A stretch of 64,000 bases of DNA from NCBI GenBank assembly GCA_913045325.1, contig CAJWPZ010000005.1:25885-89884 (forward strand), given 5' to 3'. The notes under the pieces are model-generated. The model was given only the letters and a program-made list of their open reading frames with translations. It was not told the origin of the DNA and searched no databases. This document shows, one piece after another, positions 38,177 through 48,857 of the stretch. The stretch is from an uncultured Flavobacteriaceae bacterium (GTDB taxonomy: Bacteria; Bacteroidota; Bacteroidia; Flavobacteriales; Flavobacteriaceae). Position numbers and translations under genes: made by a program. Position 1 is the first letter of the stretch; every line of letters starts with the position of its first letter.

Positions 38177-39706
38177 ATGCAAAATAACGTCCTCATTCTT
38201 GATTTTGGATCGCAATACACGCAGCTCATTGCTAGGCGTGTTAGAGAATTAAACATCTACTGCGAAATACATCCATACAACAAAGTACCAAAAGATTTAT
38301 CAACTTTTAAAGCCGTTATTTTATCAGGAAGCCCTTCTTCGGTTCGTTCAGATGATCCTCCAGCTCCAGATCTATCAAATATAAAAGGAGTTTTACCTTT
38401 ATTGGGAGTTTGTTATGGCGCTCAATATTTAGCGCATTTCTTTGGAGGGAAAGTTTCTCCTTCAAACATTAGAGAGTATGGACGTGCTAACTTAACCACC
38501 ATACATGATCATGCTGGTTTGTTTGCAGGCATTAGTGAAGACACCCAAGTGTGGATGAGCCATAGTGATACCATTAGTGAGTTACCTCATAAAGGAGTGC
38601 GGTTGGCAAGCACCAATGATGTTGCCAACGCAGCCTACAGAATTGAAGGAGAAGACACCTATGCTATTCAGTTTCATCCAGAGGTCTATCACACCAAAGA
38701 TGGTAAACAGCTGTTAGATAATTTCTTAATTGAAATTGCAGGGGTAGACCCTAGCTGGACACCTGCTGCTTTTGTAGATACTACAGTAGCACAGTTAAAA
38801 GAAAAAATTGGTAAAGATAAGGTTGTTCTTGGTTTAAGTGGTGGTGTAGACTCTACCGTAGCGGCAATTTTATTACACAAAGCAATTGGAGAAAACCTTT
38901 ATTGCGTTTTTGTAAACAATGGACTTCTGCGTAAAGATGAGTTTTCTAGTGTGTTAGAACAATACAAAGGAATGGGTCTTAATGTGAAGGGAGTGGATGC
39001 TGCAGATCAATTCATGAAGGCACTAAAAGACAAGTCTGACCCAGAACAAAAACGAAAAGCCATTGGAGGCACTTTTATTGACGTATTTGATCAGCAGGCA
39101 ACAGCCATCAAAAATGTCGTGTACCTTGCTCAAGGTACCATATATCCAGATGTAATAGAGAGCGTTTCTGTTAATGGGCCATCTGTTACTATAAAATCTC
39201 ACCATAATGTAGGTGGGTTGCCAGATTACATGAAATTAAAGATTGTAGAGCCTCTACGTATGTTGTTTAAAGATGAGGTACGTCGTGTTGGTGCACAAAT
39301 GGGTATCGATCCAAAATTATTAGGACGCCATCCTTTCCCAGGACCTGGTTTAGCCATTCGTATTTTAGGAGATGTTACTCCAGAGAAAGTACGTATTTTA
39401 CAAGAGGTAGATCATATCTTTATTCAAGGCCTTAGAAAGTGGGATTTGTATGATAAAGTATGGCAGGCAGGTGCGATGTTGTTGCCAGTTAATAGTGTTG
39501 GGGTAATGGGTGATGAGAGAACCTATGAAAAAGTAGTTGCCCTGCGTGCCGTAGAAAGCACCGATGGTATGACCGCAGACTGGGTAGATTTGCCTTACAA
39601 ATTTCTGCAAGAAACCAGCAATAATATTATAAATAGAGTTAAAGGGGTTAATAGAGTAGTGTATGATATTAGTAGCAAGCCGCCTGCAACCATAGAGTGG
39701 GAGTAG
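38177..39706 (+). CDS. guaA: GMP synthase (glutamine-hydrolysing)
   Basis: A 509-residue enzyme that amidates XMP to GMP. The class I glutamine amidotransferase domain (about 1-190) has its nucleophile Cys in [12 protein letters not shown] and the His-Glu pair in [10 protein letters not shown]. The ATP-pyrophosphatase P-loop is [12 protein letters not shown], followed by the C-terminal dimerisation domain ([27 protein letters not shown]). Length is normal. It is a single-gene unit with a probable near-leaderless transcript. Confidence 0.97.
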   Translation: MQNNVLILDFGSQYTQLIARRVRELNIYCEIHPYNKVPKDLSTFKAVILSGSPSSVRSDDPPAPDLSNIKGVLPLLGVCYGAQYLAHFFGGKVSPSNIREYGRANLTTIHDHAGLFAGISEDTQVWMSHSDTISELPHKGVRLASTNDVANAAYRIEGEDTYAIQFHPEVYHTKDGKQLLDNFLIEIAGVDPSWTPAAFVDTTVAQLKEKIGKDKVVLGLSGGVDSTVAAILLHKAIGENLYCVFVNNGLLRKDEFSSVLEQYKGMGLNVKGVDAADQFMKALKDKSDPEQKRKAIGGTFIDVFDQQATAIKNVVYLAQGTIYPDVIESVSVNGPSVTIKSHHNVGGLPDYMKLKIVEPLRMLFKDEVRRVGAQMGIDPKLLGRHPFPGPGLAIRILGDVTPEKVRILQEVDHIFIQGLRKWDLYDKVWQAGAMLLPVNSVGVMGDERTYEKVVALRAVESTDGMTADWVDLPYKFLQETSNNIINRVKGVNRVVYDISSKPPATIEWE

Positions 39707-39870
39707 TCTCTTAGAGGTGTTAGCTCACTTTTTTGCTTGCTACAGCTTTGTTGGCACTGATTTTGTAATGGTATGTTACCAAGCTTTTTTAGGTTGTTTT
39801 GATAGAACTTTTGATTGTATGTTTCGGTTTTTTATTTTTAAATTTCAGGAGCATTCATAAAAACACAAAC

Positions 39871-41829
39871 ATGAAGTATTTAATTTCTCTTTGTATGGTC
39901 TGTATTTTTTTTGTCAGTAGCATGGCTACTGCACAAAAAGAGTATGAAACCCATAGGGTTCAAAAAAACCAAAGCCTATCCCAAATTGCTACATTATATG
40001 GGGTTTCTCAGGCTGCGATAAAAAAACGAAATCCAGAGATTGAAAATGAGCTGTCTGCAGGTACCCTACTTATAATCCCTACCCAGAGCAAATCTATAGA
40101 TGCGCAAAATCCTCCCAAATTCAAAAAACATAAAGTAAGACGAAAAGAAACCCTCATTACTATCTCCAAAAAATACAATGTCTCCATTGATGCAATAAAA
40201 CGCTATAACAAACAGCTGTACGCGCGTCAAATAAAAAAGGGTGAAAGATTGCAGATTCCAATGCATTTAAAAATCGTAGACTCTGGTGTAGTACCCTATA
40301 ATGACTCTAAAGTCTCTGGAGCAATTACTCTAGACACATCTAGTCTTTCAAAGCATATAGTAAAGGCCAAAGAAACACGTTACGGTATTGCTAGAATGTA
40401 TGGCATTACGGTAAGTGAGTTGGAGCAAATGAACCCTGAATTAGGGGAAGGGCTTTCTCAAAATGCAATTATTAATGTACCCTCTAAAGCTATTTTAAAA
40501 ACCGCTATTGCAGAGAAGGGGTATCGGTTTTATGAGGTGCAACCCAAAGAAGGTTTTTATAGATTAAAAGTTAAAATCAACCTAACAAAAGAACAAATTG
40601 TTGCTTTAAATCCTTATGCCAAAGACGGCTTGCAAGAGGGTATGATTTTAAAAATACCTTCAGATACAGCTACTGCAATAACTGGCCAAGTCAACAAAAG
40701 AGATTTACAGCAAACAATTATTGACACCTCACAAAAGCGAATTGCGGTATTACTCCCCTTTAGGTTAAATAAAATAATTTCGGACTCATTGTCTGTAAAA
40801 CAACAGCAAATTAAAAAAAACAGGTTGATGTCTTTGTCTTTAGATTTTTACAGTGGGCTTTTAATGGCTACAGAATTTGCCAAAGACAAAGGAATCTCTT
40901 TGCAGCTTGATGTGTTTGACACTCAATACAACACTGCTATTGTTAGTGATATTATTAACAGCAACACTTTTGATAATTTTGATGCCGTTATAGGCCCATT
41001 GGGTCAAAAAAACATAGAAAAGGCAGCCGCTATGTTACAAGATACTACTGTTCCTATTTTTTCTCCCTTGAGTAACAAACAAATCAAGGTCTCTAAAAAT
41101 GTTTTTCAGAGTTTACCCAGTGATGCAATGCTAGAAGATGGAATGCTCCAGTACATTGTCTCTGGCATGAGTGATAAAAATGTGATTGTTATTACAGATA
41201 GCACTAAAACAGCTCAACTAGCAAAAATAATGTTGGCAATCCCAGATGCTAGAATAGTTTCTTTGCGCGAGGAAGGTTTTTTGCGTCTAGAGGATGTTGA
41301 GAATCAAATAGACCAAACTAAAGAAAACTGGGTAATTCTTGAAGCAACAGATCCTATTTTAATAAGTAATGTGGTTGGGGTTTTAAATGGTCTGCCTGTT
41401 ATTGATCCAGATCTAGAAGAGGACCAGGAGCCCGTAGACTATGAGATACGATTATTTAGTTTAGATAAAAACGCTGCCTTTGATTACCATGATGTTTCTA
41501 ATGTACATCTAGCAGAGTTAAATTTTACATTTCCATCTGTAAATAAAAGTTACAATTACAAAGACAAAAACGCCTTTTTAATTAGTTATAAAAACAAATA
41601 CGGGGTGTTGCCTAATCGGTTTGCTGTTCGTGGTTTTGATTTAACCTATGATGTTATTTTAAGACTAGCCAGTTCAGAAGATATATTTACTGCTTCCAAG
41701 CAAGAGTTTGAAACCCAGTATATTGAAAATAAATTCAGCTACTCAAAAAGTCTTTTGTCTGGGTATCAGAACAATGCCTTTTATATTATAAAATACCAAG
41801 AGAATCTTCAATTTCAAGTTTTAGAATAA
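39871..41829 (+). CDS. exported protein with four LysM domains and a periplasmic-binding-like domain
   Basis: A 652-residue protein. A signal peptide (about 1-22, ending SSMATAQ) is followed by four LysM modules, at about residues 26-70, 86-130, 161-206 and 220-264 (for example HRVQKNQSLSQIATLYGVS and HIVKAKETRYGIARMYGIT). From about 288 (RIAVLLPFRLN) a type-1 periplasmic-binding fold runs to the end. LysM binds peptidoglycan, so the protein is probably held at the wall; the ligand is unknown. ATG 39871 begins the signal peptide; an upstream in-frame TTG is rejected. Its stop overlaps the OsmC start (TAATG). Confidence 0.82.
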   Translation: MKYLISLCMVCIFFVSSMATAQKEYETHRVQKNQSLSQIATLYGVSQAAIKKRNPEIENELSAGTLLIIPTQSKSIDAQNPPKFKKHKVRRKETLITISKKYNVSIDAIKRYNKQLYARQIKKGERLQIPMHLKIVDSGVVPYNDSKVSGAITLDTSSLSKHIVKAKETRYGIARMYGITVSELEQMNPELGEGLSQNAIINVPSKAILKTAIAEKGYRFYEVQPKEGFYRLKVKINLTKEQIVALNPYAKDGLQEGMILKIPSDTATAITGQVNKRDLQQTIIDTSQKRIAVLLPFRLNKIISDSLSVKQQQIKKNRLMSLSLDFYSGLLMATEFAKDKGISLQLDVFDTQYNTAIVSDIINSNTFDNFDAVIGPLGQKNIEKAAAMLQDTTVPIFSPLSNKQIKVSKNVFQSLPSDAMLEDGMLQYIVSGMSDKNVIVITDSTKTAQLAKIMLAIPDARIVSLREEGFLRLEDVENQIDQTKENWVILEATDPILISNVVGVLNGLPVIDPDLEEDQEPVDYEIRLFSLDKNAAFDYHDVSNVHLAELNFTFPSVNKSYNYKDKNAFLISYKNKYGVLPNRFAVRGFDLTYDVILRLASSEDIFTASKQEFETQYIENKFSYSKSLLSGYQNNAFYIIKYQENLQFQVLE

Positions 41830-42242
41830 TGAGCACAGCCAAAGTCACATACAAAGCAAACCTAAGAACATCCTGCCAGCATATAAAATCTGGTGCAACA
41901 TTTATTACTGATGCCCCTACAGATAACAACGGAAAAGGGGAGGCTTTCTCTCCCACAGATACCATTGCAACAGCACTAGGGAGTTGTATGCTCACAGTTA
42001 TGGGTATCAAGGCAAATACTATGGAAGATATTTCTATTGATGGTGCCACTGCTCTGGTCACAAAAACAATGGCTAGTAATCCAAGGCGTATTTCTAAAAT
42101 TGAAATAGTATTTAATTTCCCAACAAAATTGGAGCTTAAGACTCAAAAAATACTAGAAAATACAGGTAACACCTGTCCTGTTCATTATAGCCTACATCCA
42201 GATATTGAAAAAGTAATTACCTATCATTGGGGCGATTTATAA
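41829..42242 (+). CDS. OsmC/Ohr family protein
   Basis: A 137-residue alpha/beta protein with the two peroxidatic-type cysteines of the family: Cys53 (ALGSCMLTVMGIKA) and Cys116 (GNTCPVHYSLHPD). Such proteins reduce organic hydroperoxides. The ATG overlaps the LysM gene stop by one base, so the two are probably translated from one mRNA. OsmC versus YhfA-like subgroup is not resolved. Confidence 0.87.
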   Translation: MSTAKVTYKANLRTSCQHIKSGATFITDAPTDNNGKGEAFSPTDTIATALGSCMLTVMGIKANTMEDISIDGATALVTKTMASNPRRISKIEIVFNFPTKLELKTQKILENTGNTCPVHYSLHPDIEKVITYHWGDL

Positions 42243-42336
42243 CTGTCATAACTTTCTCTTTAAGGTAATGGTAGTATATCTTTAAAAATCCTACCCTCTA
42301 TTATTTAATATTTCAATAAACAAATAATTGTACCCT

Positions 42337-42576
42337 ATGGCTTCTGGATCTAAAAAACCGCTTTCTGCTCCAGAACATTTGCTGCGATTGGCAAATTACA
42401 AAATGCCGTTTGGGAAATATAAAAACTGGTACTTGGTTAACATACCTGAGCCTTATTACGTTTGGTTTAAGCAAAAAGGTTTTCCTGAGGGTACTCTTGG
42501 AAATCTATTGCAGGAAATGTATGAAATAAAACTAAATGGGCTAGAAGATTTAATTAGACCCTTAATTAAAAAATAA
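42337..42576 (+). CDS. DUF3820 family protein
   Basis: A 79-residue protein with the DUF3820 core KMPFGKYKNWYLVNIPEPYY, then WFKQKGFPEGTLGNLLQEM. This small fold is also found at the end of DnaQ-like exonucleases, including the one at 26308-27081. ATG 42337 is preferred to the TTG at 42328. The function is unknown; a nucleic-acid connection is inferred from the domain's company. Confidence 0.82.
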   Translation: MASGSKKPLSAPEHLLRLANYKMPFGKYKNWYLVNIPEPYYVWFKQKGFPEGTLGNLLQEMYEIKLNGLEDLIRPLIKK

Positions 42577-42650
42577 TCTCATTTTATTTCTTTTTTAAAG
42601 CAACCTTTCTTTTACTATTACATCTTTAGTGTATAAAACTAAATTAAGGT

Positions 42651-43028
42651 ATGTATTTAATAGCAAAATCTGTGTCAAAATGGTATCCAGAACTCTTCTT
42701 GATTTTGTCTGTTATTATTTATTGGGCACTAACCGCAAGCCTTGTTAATCCTGTTGCTATTTCACTGGTAGTGCTTTTGGTCACTCAGTTGCGTTTTAAA
42801 AACAAAACCTTTGGTATTGTGCTGTCTTTTATTTTTATGTTGCTTAGTTTTTACATGATGTTGGCTATTTTCTCAGATATAGTTAATCTAGATTTTTTCT
42901 ATCCTAGGGGTTTATTGATGCTTAGTTTTGGAACGCTCTACTTTGGAGGCACTGCTTATTTTGCCTTTGTTTTGCTTAGAAAAAACAATAACACAATCAA
43001 TGAGCGTTTGCCCATTGGTAATGATTAA
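42651..43028 (+). CDS. small integral membrane protein of unknown function
   Basis: A 125-residue protein with about four hydrophobic segments (near 12-30, 32-48, 55-78 and 85-112) and a short Asn-rich polar tail. I recognise no family. The ATG at 42651 is the first in frame. It lies between DUF3820 and pyrG, with intergenic gaps of 74 and 102 nt. Coding potential is supported by length and membrane pattern only. Confidence 0.6.
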   Translation: MYLIAKSVSKWYPELFLILSVIIYWALTASLVNPVAISLVVLLVTQLRFKNKTFGIVLSFIFMLLSFYMMLAIFSDIVNLDFFYPRGLLMLSFGTLYFGGTAYFAFVLLRKNNNTINERLPIGND

Positions 43029-43073
43029 TGTTTTTCTAAATTTTCCTTTCCTTTCTTTAAAAATAGCATGTAG

Positions 43074-44747
<1,674 letters not shown>

Positions 44748-44796
44748 GACAATATGGCGCAAAAATAAGTTGGGCTAGATTATTGAAATAAAATTA

Positions 44797-44812
44797 CAGA
44801 GCTATAGCTCTG
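44797..44812. other. 16-bp perfect palindrome in the pyrG-yidC spacer
   Basis: CAGAGCTATAGCTCTG is an exact inverted repeat without a spacer. It could be an operator half-site pair or chance; no regulator is nearby. Confidence 0.4.
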
Positions 44813-44827
44813 AAATGTTAAACAATC

Positions 44828-44848
44828 AAAACCAGTAAGATTGGTTTT
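44828..44848 (+). terminator. possible weak terminator between pyrG and yidC
   Basis: AAAACCA pairs with TGGTTTT across a 7-nt loop, and a moderately T-rich tail follows. It lies about 80 nt after the pyrG stop. Confidence 0.4.
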
Positions 44849-44885
44849 ACTATTTCCGCAGAAAATTTAAAAGCGGAGCATCATT

Positions 44886-46793
44886 ATGGAAGAAAAGAAA
44901 TTTGATTTAAATTCGATTATAGGTTTTGTACTAATTGGTGCCATCTTTATTTGGATGTTGTATTTGCAACAACCAACCCAAGAAGAAATTGCTGCCCAAG
45001 AAGCAGAAATAGAAGCCGAAGCAAAGGCTGCAGCTGATTTGGCTACATCTAACGAATCTGGTGTTGATGTCACTCTAAATGAAGCAACACAGGGCATGAT
45101 TTCTCAAAGCGCCACAGATTCTGTAGGAATGCAAAAACTTCAAAACAGGTTAGGGTCTTTTGCCTATTCTGCGAGTCTTGCCTCTGCAAGTGATGCTACT
45201 ACTGTTATAGAGAATGATGTACTATCCTTAACCATAAGCAACAAAGGTGGGTATGTAACACAGGCTCGTTTAAAGCAGCACACTACCTATGATTCTATAC
45301 CGGTCTATCTTATTAAAGATGGAAACGCTAGTTTAAATTTTCAATTCTCTGCAGAAAACAGGTTATTAAATACCCAAGAGTTATACTTTGAACCTTCTCT
45401 TTCTCTAAATGGAAACAACCAGGTGTTAACCATGCGTCTTAAATCTGCAGATAATGCTTACTTAGAGTATCGCTATGAGCTTATCCCTGGAGAGTACATG
45501 ACCAATTTTAGTATTACATCTCAAGGTTTAGAAGATGTTCTAAACACTAGCCAACCTATGTATTTAGATTGGAAGCTTAAAGGATACAGGCATGCAAAAA
45601 GTATTAGTTATGAAAACAGATACTCTAGACTAACCTATGAGTATGAGGGAGATAAACACTCTAAGCTCTCTCCAACGGGAGAGGATCAAGATGTTGAGGT
45701 AGGTGTTAATTGGTTAAACTTTAGACAGCATTTCTTTAGTTCTATGCTACTTACAGACACTTCTTTTAAAGAAGTAGCCTTCAGCTCTAGAGATCTTGTT
45801 GAGGATGAAACTATCGATACGGTGTACACAAAGCAGTACGGAGCTAAAATACTAATTGAACCAAAGGCTGGTGCAGTGTCGCAAAACATGAACATGTATT
45901 ACGGCCCAACAGATTATAAAATATTCAAAAAGTATGATCGTAATCTAGATCAGGCAATGCCTCTGGGTTGGGGTATTTTTGGTATGATTAACAAGTATGT
46001 GATTATCCCACTATTTGGTTTTCTGAGCGGCTTTTTACCTGCAGGAATTGCTATTATTATGCTAACAATTTTATTGAAGTTGGCACTTTCTCCAGTTCAA
46101 TACAAGCAGTATCTAGCCCAAGCAAAAATGAAAGTTCTCAAACCAGAGATTGACGCTATTAAAGAGCGTTTGGGAGATAATAAAATGAAAATACAACAAG
46201 AAACAATGAAGTTGCAAAACATTGCAGGTGCCAGCCCACTCAAGGGTTGTTTGCCCGCCATATTGCAAATTCCTGTGTTTTATGCCTTGTTTACTTTTTT
46301 CCCAACAGCCTTTGACCTTCGTCAAAAGAGTTTCTTATGGGCAGACGATTTATCTAGTTATGATACCATCTATCAATTCCCTGCAGGATTCTCTATTCCG
46401 TTTTATGGAGATCATGTAAGTTTATTTCCTATCCTAGCATCCTTAGCGATCTTCTGGTACATGACTATGACCATGGGGCAAAACATGCAAGCGCAACAGC
46501 AGCCTGGTATGCCAAACATGAAGATATTAATGTACTTGTCTCCACTATTTATGTTAGTGTTCTTTAATAACTACGCCAGTGGATTATCACTGTACTACTT
46601 TGTATCTAATTTAATTACTATTGGTATTATGTTAGTGATTAAAAACATGATCATTGATGAAGATAAAATAAAAGCTCAAATTATAGTAAATAAAGCCAAG
46701 CCTAAGAAACAAAACAAGTTTCAGAAAAAAATGGCAACGATGATGGAGCAGGCAGAGGAGCAGAAAAAGTTGCAAAAGAAGAAGAAAAAATAA
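44886..46793 (+). CDS. yidC: membrane protein insertase YidC
   Basis: A 635-residue protein with TM1 at about 12-28 (IGFVLIGAIFIWMLYLQQ) and then a large periplasmic beta-domain (about 70-360). The conserved insertase core has TM2 near 372-392, the cytoplasmic coiled-coil hairpin with GASPLKGCLPAILQIPVFYA and further TMs up to about 590. The tail is Lys-rich (ribosome contact). It inserts membrane proteins with or without Sec. The architecture is complete for the Gram-negative form. Confidence 0.96.
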   Translation: MEEKKFDLNSIIGFVLIGAIFIWMLYLQQPTQEEIAAQEAEIEAEAKAAADLATSNESGVDVTLNEATQGMISQSATDSVGMQKLQNRLGSFAYSASLASASDATTVIENDVLSLTISNKGGYVTQARLKQHTTYDSIPVYLIKDGNASLNFQFSAENRLLNTQELYFEPSLSLNGNNQVLTMRLKSADNAYLEYRYELIPGEYMTNFSITSQGLEDVLNTSQPMYLDWKLKGYRHAKSISYENRYSRLTYEYEGDKHSKLSPTGEDQDVEVGVNWLNFRQHFFSSMLLTDTSFKEVAFSSRDLVEDETIDTVYTKQYGAKILIEPKAGAVSQNMNMYYGPTDYKIFKKYDRNLDQAMPLGWGIFGMINKYVIIPLFGFLSGFLPAGIAIIMLTILLKLALSPVQYKQYLAQAKMKVLKPEIDAIKERLGDNKMKIQQETMKLQNIAGASPLKGCLPAILQIPVFYALFTFFPTAFDLRQKSFLWADDLSSYDTIYQFPAGFSIPFYGDHVSLFPILASLAIFWYMTMTMGQNMQAQQQPGMPNMKILMYLSPLFMLVFFNNYASGLSLYYFVSNLITIGIMLVIKNMIIDEDKIKAQIIVNKAKPKKQNKFQKKMATMMEQAEEQKKLQKKKKK

Positions 46794-46866
46794 TACCCTC
46801 TGGTGCACAACACCAGAAAGTAATATAAGCAATAGAGTGTGTCTGTAACACAAAACGCTAATATCT

Positions 46867-47553
46867 ATGAAAAGGATTGTTGTATTTGTTTTTATATTTT
46901 GTTTTTCTGTAGGTGCTCTTTTTGCCCAACAAATCAACCAAAAGGACGCCAATGGACTTCGGCAAGGACTCTGGAAAAAGCAGTATCCTAACTCCCAGCA
47001 GCTGCGCTACCAAGGTAGCTTTTTAGATGATAAGGAAGTGGGCACCTTTTCTTTTTATTGCCAGAGCTGCGCAGAGCAACCCTTTTGTGTCAAAGAATTT
47101 TCTGTAAATGCTCCAACTCAGGTTAGGTATTACAATCAAACGGGAGATTTGGTTAGTGAAGGTTTAATGAGCGGTAAGCAGCGTATTGGTTTGTGGCTTA
47201 TTTTTCATGAAAACTCTCAAAAAGTAATGACTAGAGAGTTGTATGTTTCTGACAAACTTCATGGAGAAATAACTACCTATTATCTCTCTGGAGAAATAAT
47301 TGAAACAACAACTTACATAAGTGGTCTTAAACAAGGTAAGAGTTCTTATTACGCTCCAAATGGGGTTAAATTAAAAGAGCTGTCTTATAACAATGATTTG
47401 TTGGACGGTCCTGCGGCCTATTATTCTCACACTGGCATGCTTACCATGAAAGGAGATTATAAAAACGGGGCACACCATGGCGTGTGGAATTATTATAAGG
47501 ACGGAAGATTTCTATTAAGCGAAACCTTTCCTAAGCCAGAAAATAAAAATTAG
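46867..47553 (+). CDS. MORN-variant (YwqK-type) repeat protein, exported
   Basis: A 228-residue protein. A signal peptide (about 1-20, ending GALFAQ) is followed by MORN-like repeats such as NGLRQGLWKKQYPN, TYYLSGEIIETTTYISGLKQG and MTMKGDYKNGAHHGVWNYY-type units. Databases label this family YwqK antitoxin, but no toxin gene is adjacent, and the signal peptide argues for an envelope or periplasmic protein. It lies 45 nt before mnmA with a hairpin between. Confidence 0.75.
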   Translation: MKRIVVFVFIFCFSVGALFAQQINQKDANGLRQGLWKKQYPNSQQLRYQGSFLDDKEVGTFSFYCQSCAEQPFCVKEFSVNAPTQVRYYNQTGDLVSEGLMSGKQRIGLWLIFHENSQKVMTRELYVSDKLHGEITTYYLSGEIIETTTYISGLKQGKSSYYAPNGVKLKELSYNNDLLDGPAAYYSHTGMLTMKGDYKNGAHHGVWNYYKDGRFLLSETFPKPENKN

Positions 47554-47563
47554 TACAAGGTCT

Positions 47564-47580
47564 AAGGCAGCACCTGCCTT
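47564..47580 (+). other. hairpin between the MORN gene and mnmA
   Basis: AAGGCAG-CAC-CTGCCTT is a perfect 7-bp stem followed by TATCTTT. It could be a weak terminator, or a structure in the mnmA leader, as it ends 18 nt before the mnmA ATG. Confidence 0.45.
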
Positions 47581-47598
47581 TATCTTTAAAAATAGAAA

Positions 47599-48786
47599 AT
47601 GAAACGTGTTGTTGTTGGTCTTAGTGGGGGAGTAGACTCTAGTGTTGCTGCATATATTTTAAAGCAACAAGGCTATGAGGTTATTGGTCTTTTTATGAAA
47701 AACTGGCACGATGATTCTGTTACCATTAGTGAGGAGTGTCCTTGGCTAGAAGATAGCAATGACGCAATGTTAGTGGCTCAAAAATTAAACATTCCTTTTC
47801 AGACCGTAGATTTAAGCCAGCAATACCAAGAGCGTATTGTTGACTATATGTTTAGGGAGTATAAAATGGGTAGAACACCTAACCCAGATGTGCTTTGTAA
47901 TCGTGAAATTAAGTTTGATGTCTTTATGAAAATCGCCCTTGATTTGGGCGCAGATTATGTTGCAACAGGCCATTACTGTAGAAAAGCCACTCAAAGTATA
48001 AAGGGTAAGGATGTCTATAGCTTGTTATCTGGTAAAGACCCTAACAAAGACCAAAGCTATTTTTTATGTCAATTATCTCAAGCTCAATTGGCAAAAACAT
48101 TGTTTCCTATTGGCGAAATGCTAAAACCTAATGTTCGAAAAATTGCAGCCCAGCAAGATTTAATCACCGCAGACAAAAGAGATTCTCAAGGGCTTTGTTT
48201 TATTGGTAAAGTTCGCTTGCCAGAATTTCTGCAACAACAATTAGCACCCAAAAAAGGAGCTATTGTTGAGGTGGCTTCAGATAGCCAAAAATACGAGCAT
48301 ACACCAACTAGCTTTTCTTCAGAAATAGAAAAACTACAACACCTGTCTACAAAAATATCTTACAGCATTGCAGACGGAAAAAAAGTAGGAGAACATCAAG
48401 GAGCGCATTATTTTACTAATGGGCAGCGTAAGGGGCTTGCCGTTGGAGGCACTAAAGAACCTTTGTTTGTAATAGCCACAGATGTTAATGAAAATGTTAT
48501 TTACACCGGCCAAGGTAAAGATCACCCGGGTTTATACCGCAGCGGCTTGTTTGTAAAACAAGATGATATTCACTGGATACGAAAAGATCTTACCATTTTA
48601 AAAGGAGAGACTTTAGAGGTTATGGCTCGTATTAGGTACAGGCAAAAGCTTGAAAAAGCAACGCTTCACCAAACAGCTTTGGGTATGTTTGTTGTTTTTG
48701 ATACTCCTCAGTCTGCCATTACTCAGGGGCAGTTTGTTGCCTGGTATGACGATGATCAATGTTTGGGTAGTGGGGTTATTTCTTAA
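47599..48786 (+). CDS. mnmA: tRNA-specific 2-thiouridylase MnmA
   Basis: A 395-residue enzyme that thiolates U34 of Glu, Gln and Lys tRNAs. The PP-loop is [13 protein letters not shown] (8-20), and the catalytic cysteine pair is Cys100 ([12 protein letters not shown]) and Cys200 ([10 protein letters not shown]). The C-terminal half has the beta-barrel with [14 protein letters not shown]. Length is somewhat above E. coli MnmA (368). A middle segment near 235-265 carries an extra stretch, as seen in Bacteroidota. Confidence 0.95.
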   Translation: MKRVVVGLSGGVDSSVAAYILKQQGYEVIGLFMKNWHDDSVTISEECPWLEDSNDAMLVAQKLNIPFQTVDLSQQYQERIVDYMFREYKMGRTPNPDVLCNREIKFDVFMKIALDLGADYVATGHYCRKATQSIKGKDVYSLLSGKDPNKDQSYFLCQLSQAQLAKTLFPIGEMLKPNVRKIAAQQDLITADKRDSQGLCFIGKVRLPEFLQQQLAPKKGAIVEVASDSQKYEHTPTSFSSEIEKLQHLSTKISYSIADGKKVGEHQGAHYFTNGQRKGLAVGGTKEPLFVIATDVNENVIYTGQGKDHPGLYRSGLFVKQDDIHWIRKDLTILKGETLEVMARIRYRQKLEKATLHQTALGMFVVFDTPQSAITQGQFVAWYDDDQCLGSGVIS

Positions 48787-48857
48787 GTCAAAGATAGTGT
48801 ATCTTTATAAGACTTATTTTTGGTTATAAATTGTCTATGACAAACAAAAAAATTGCT

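Noticed and set aside
46867..47553. Toxin-antitoxin module
   Set aside because: Only a YwqK-type MORN protein with signal peptide is present; there is no toxin candidate on either side.
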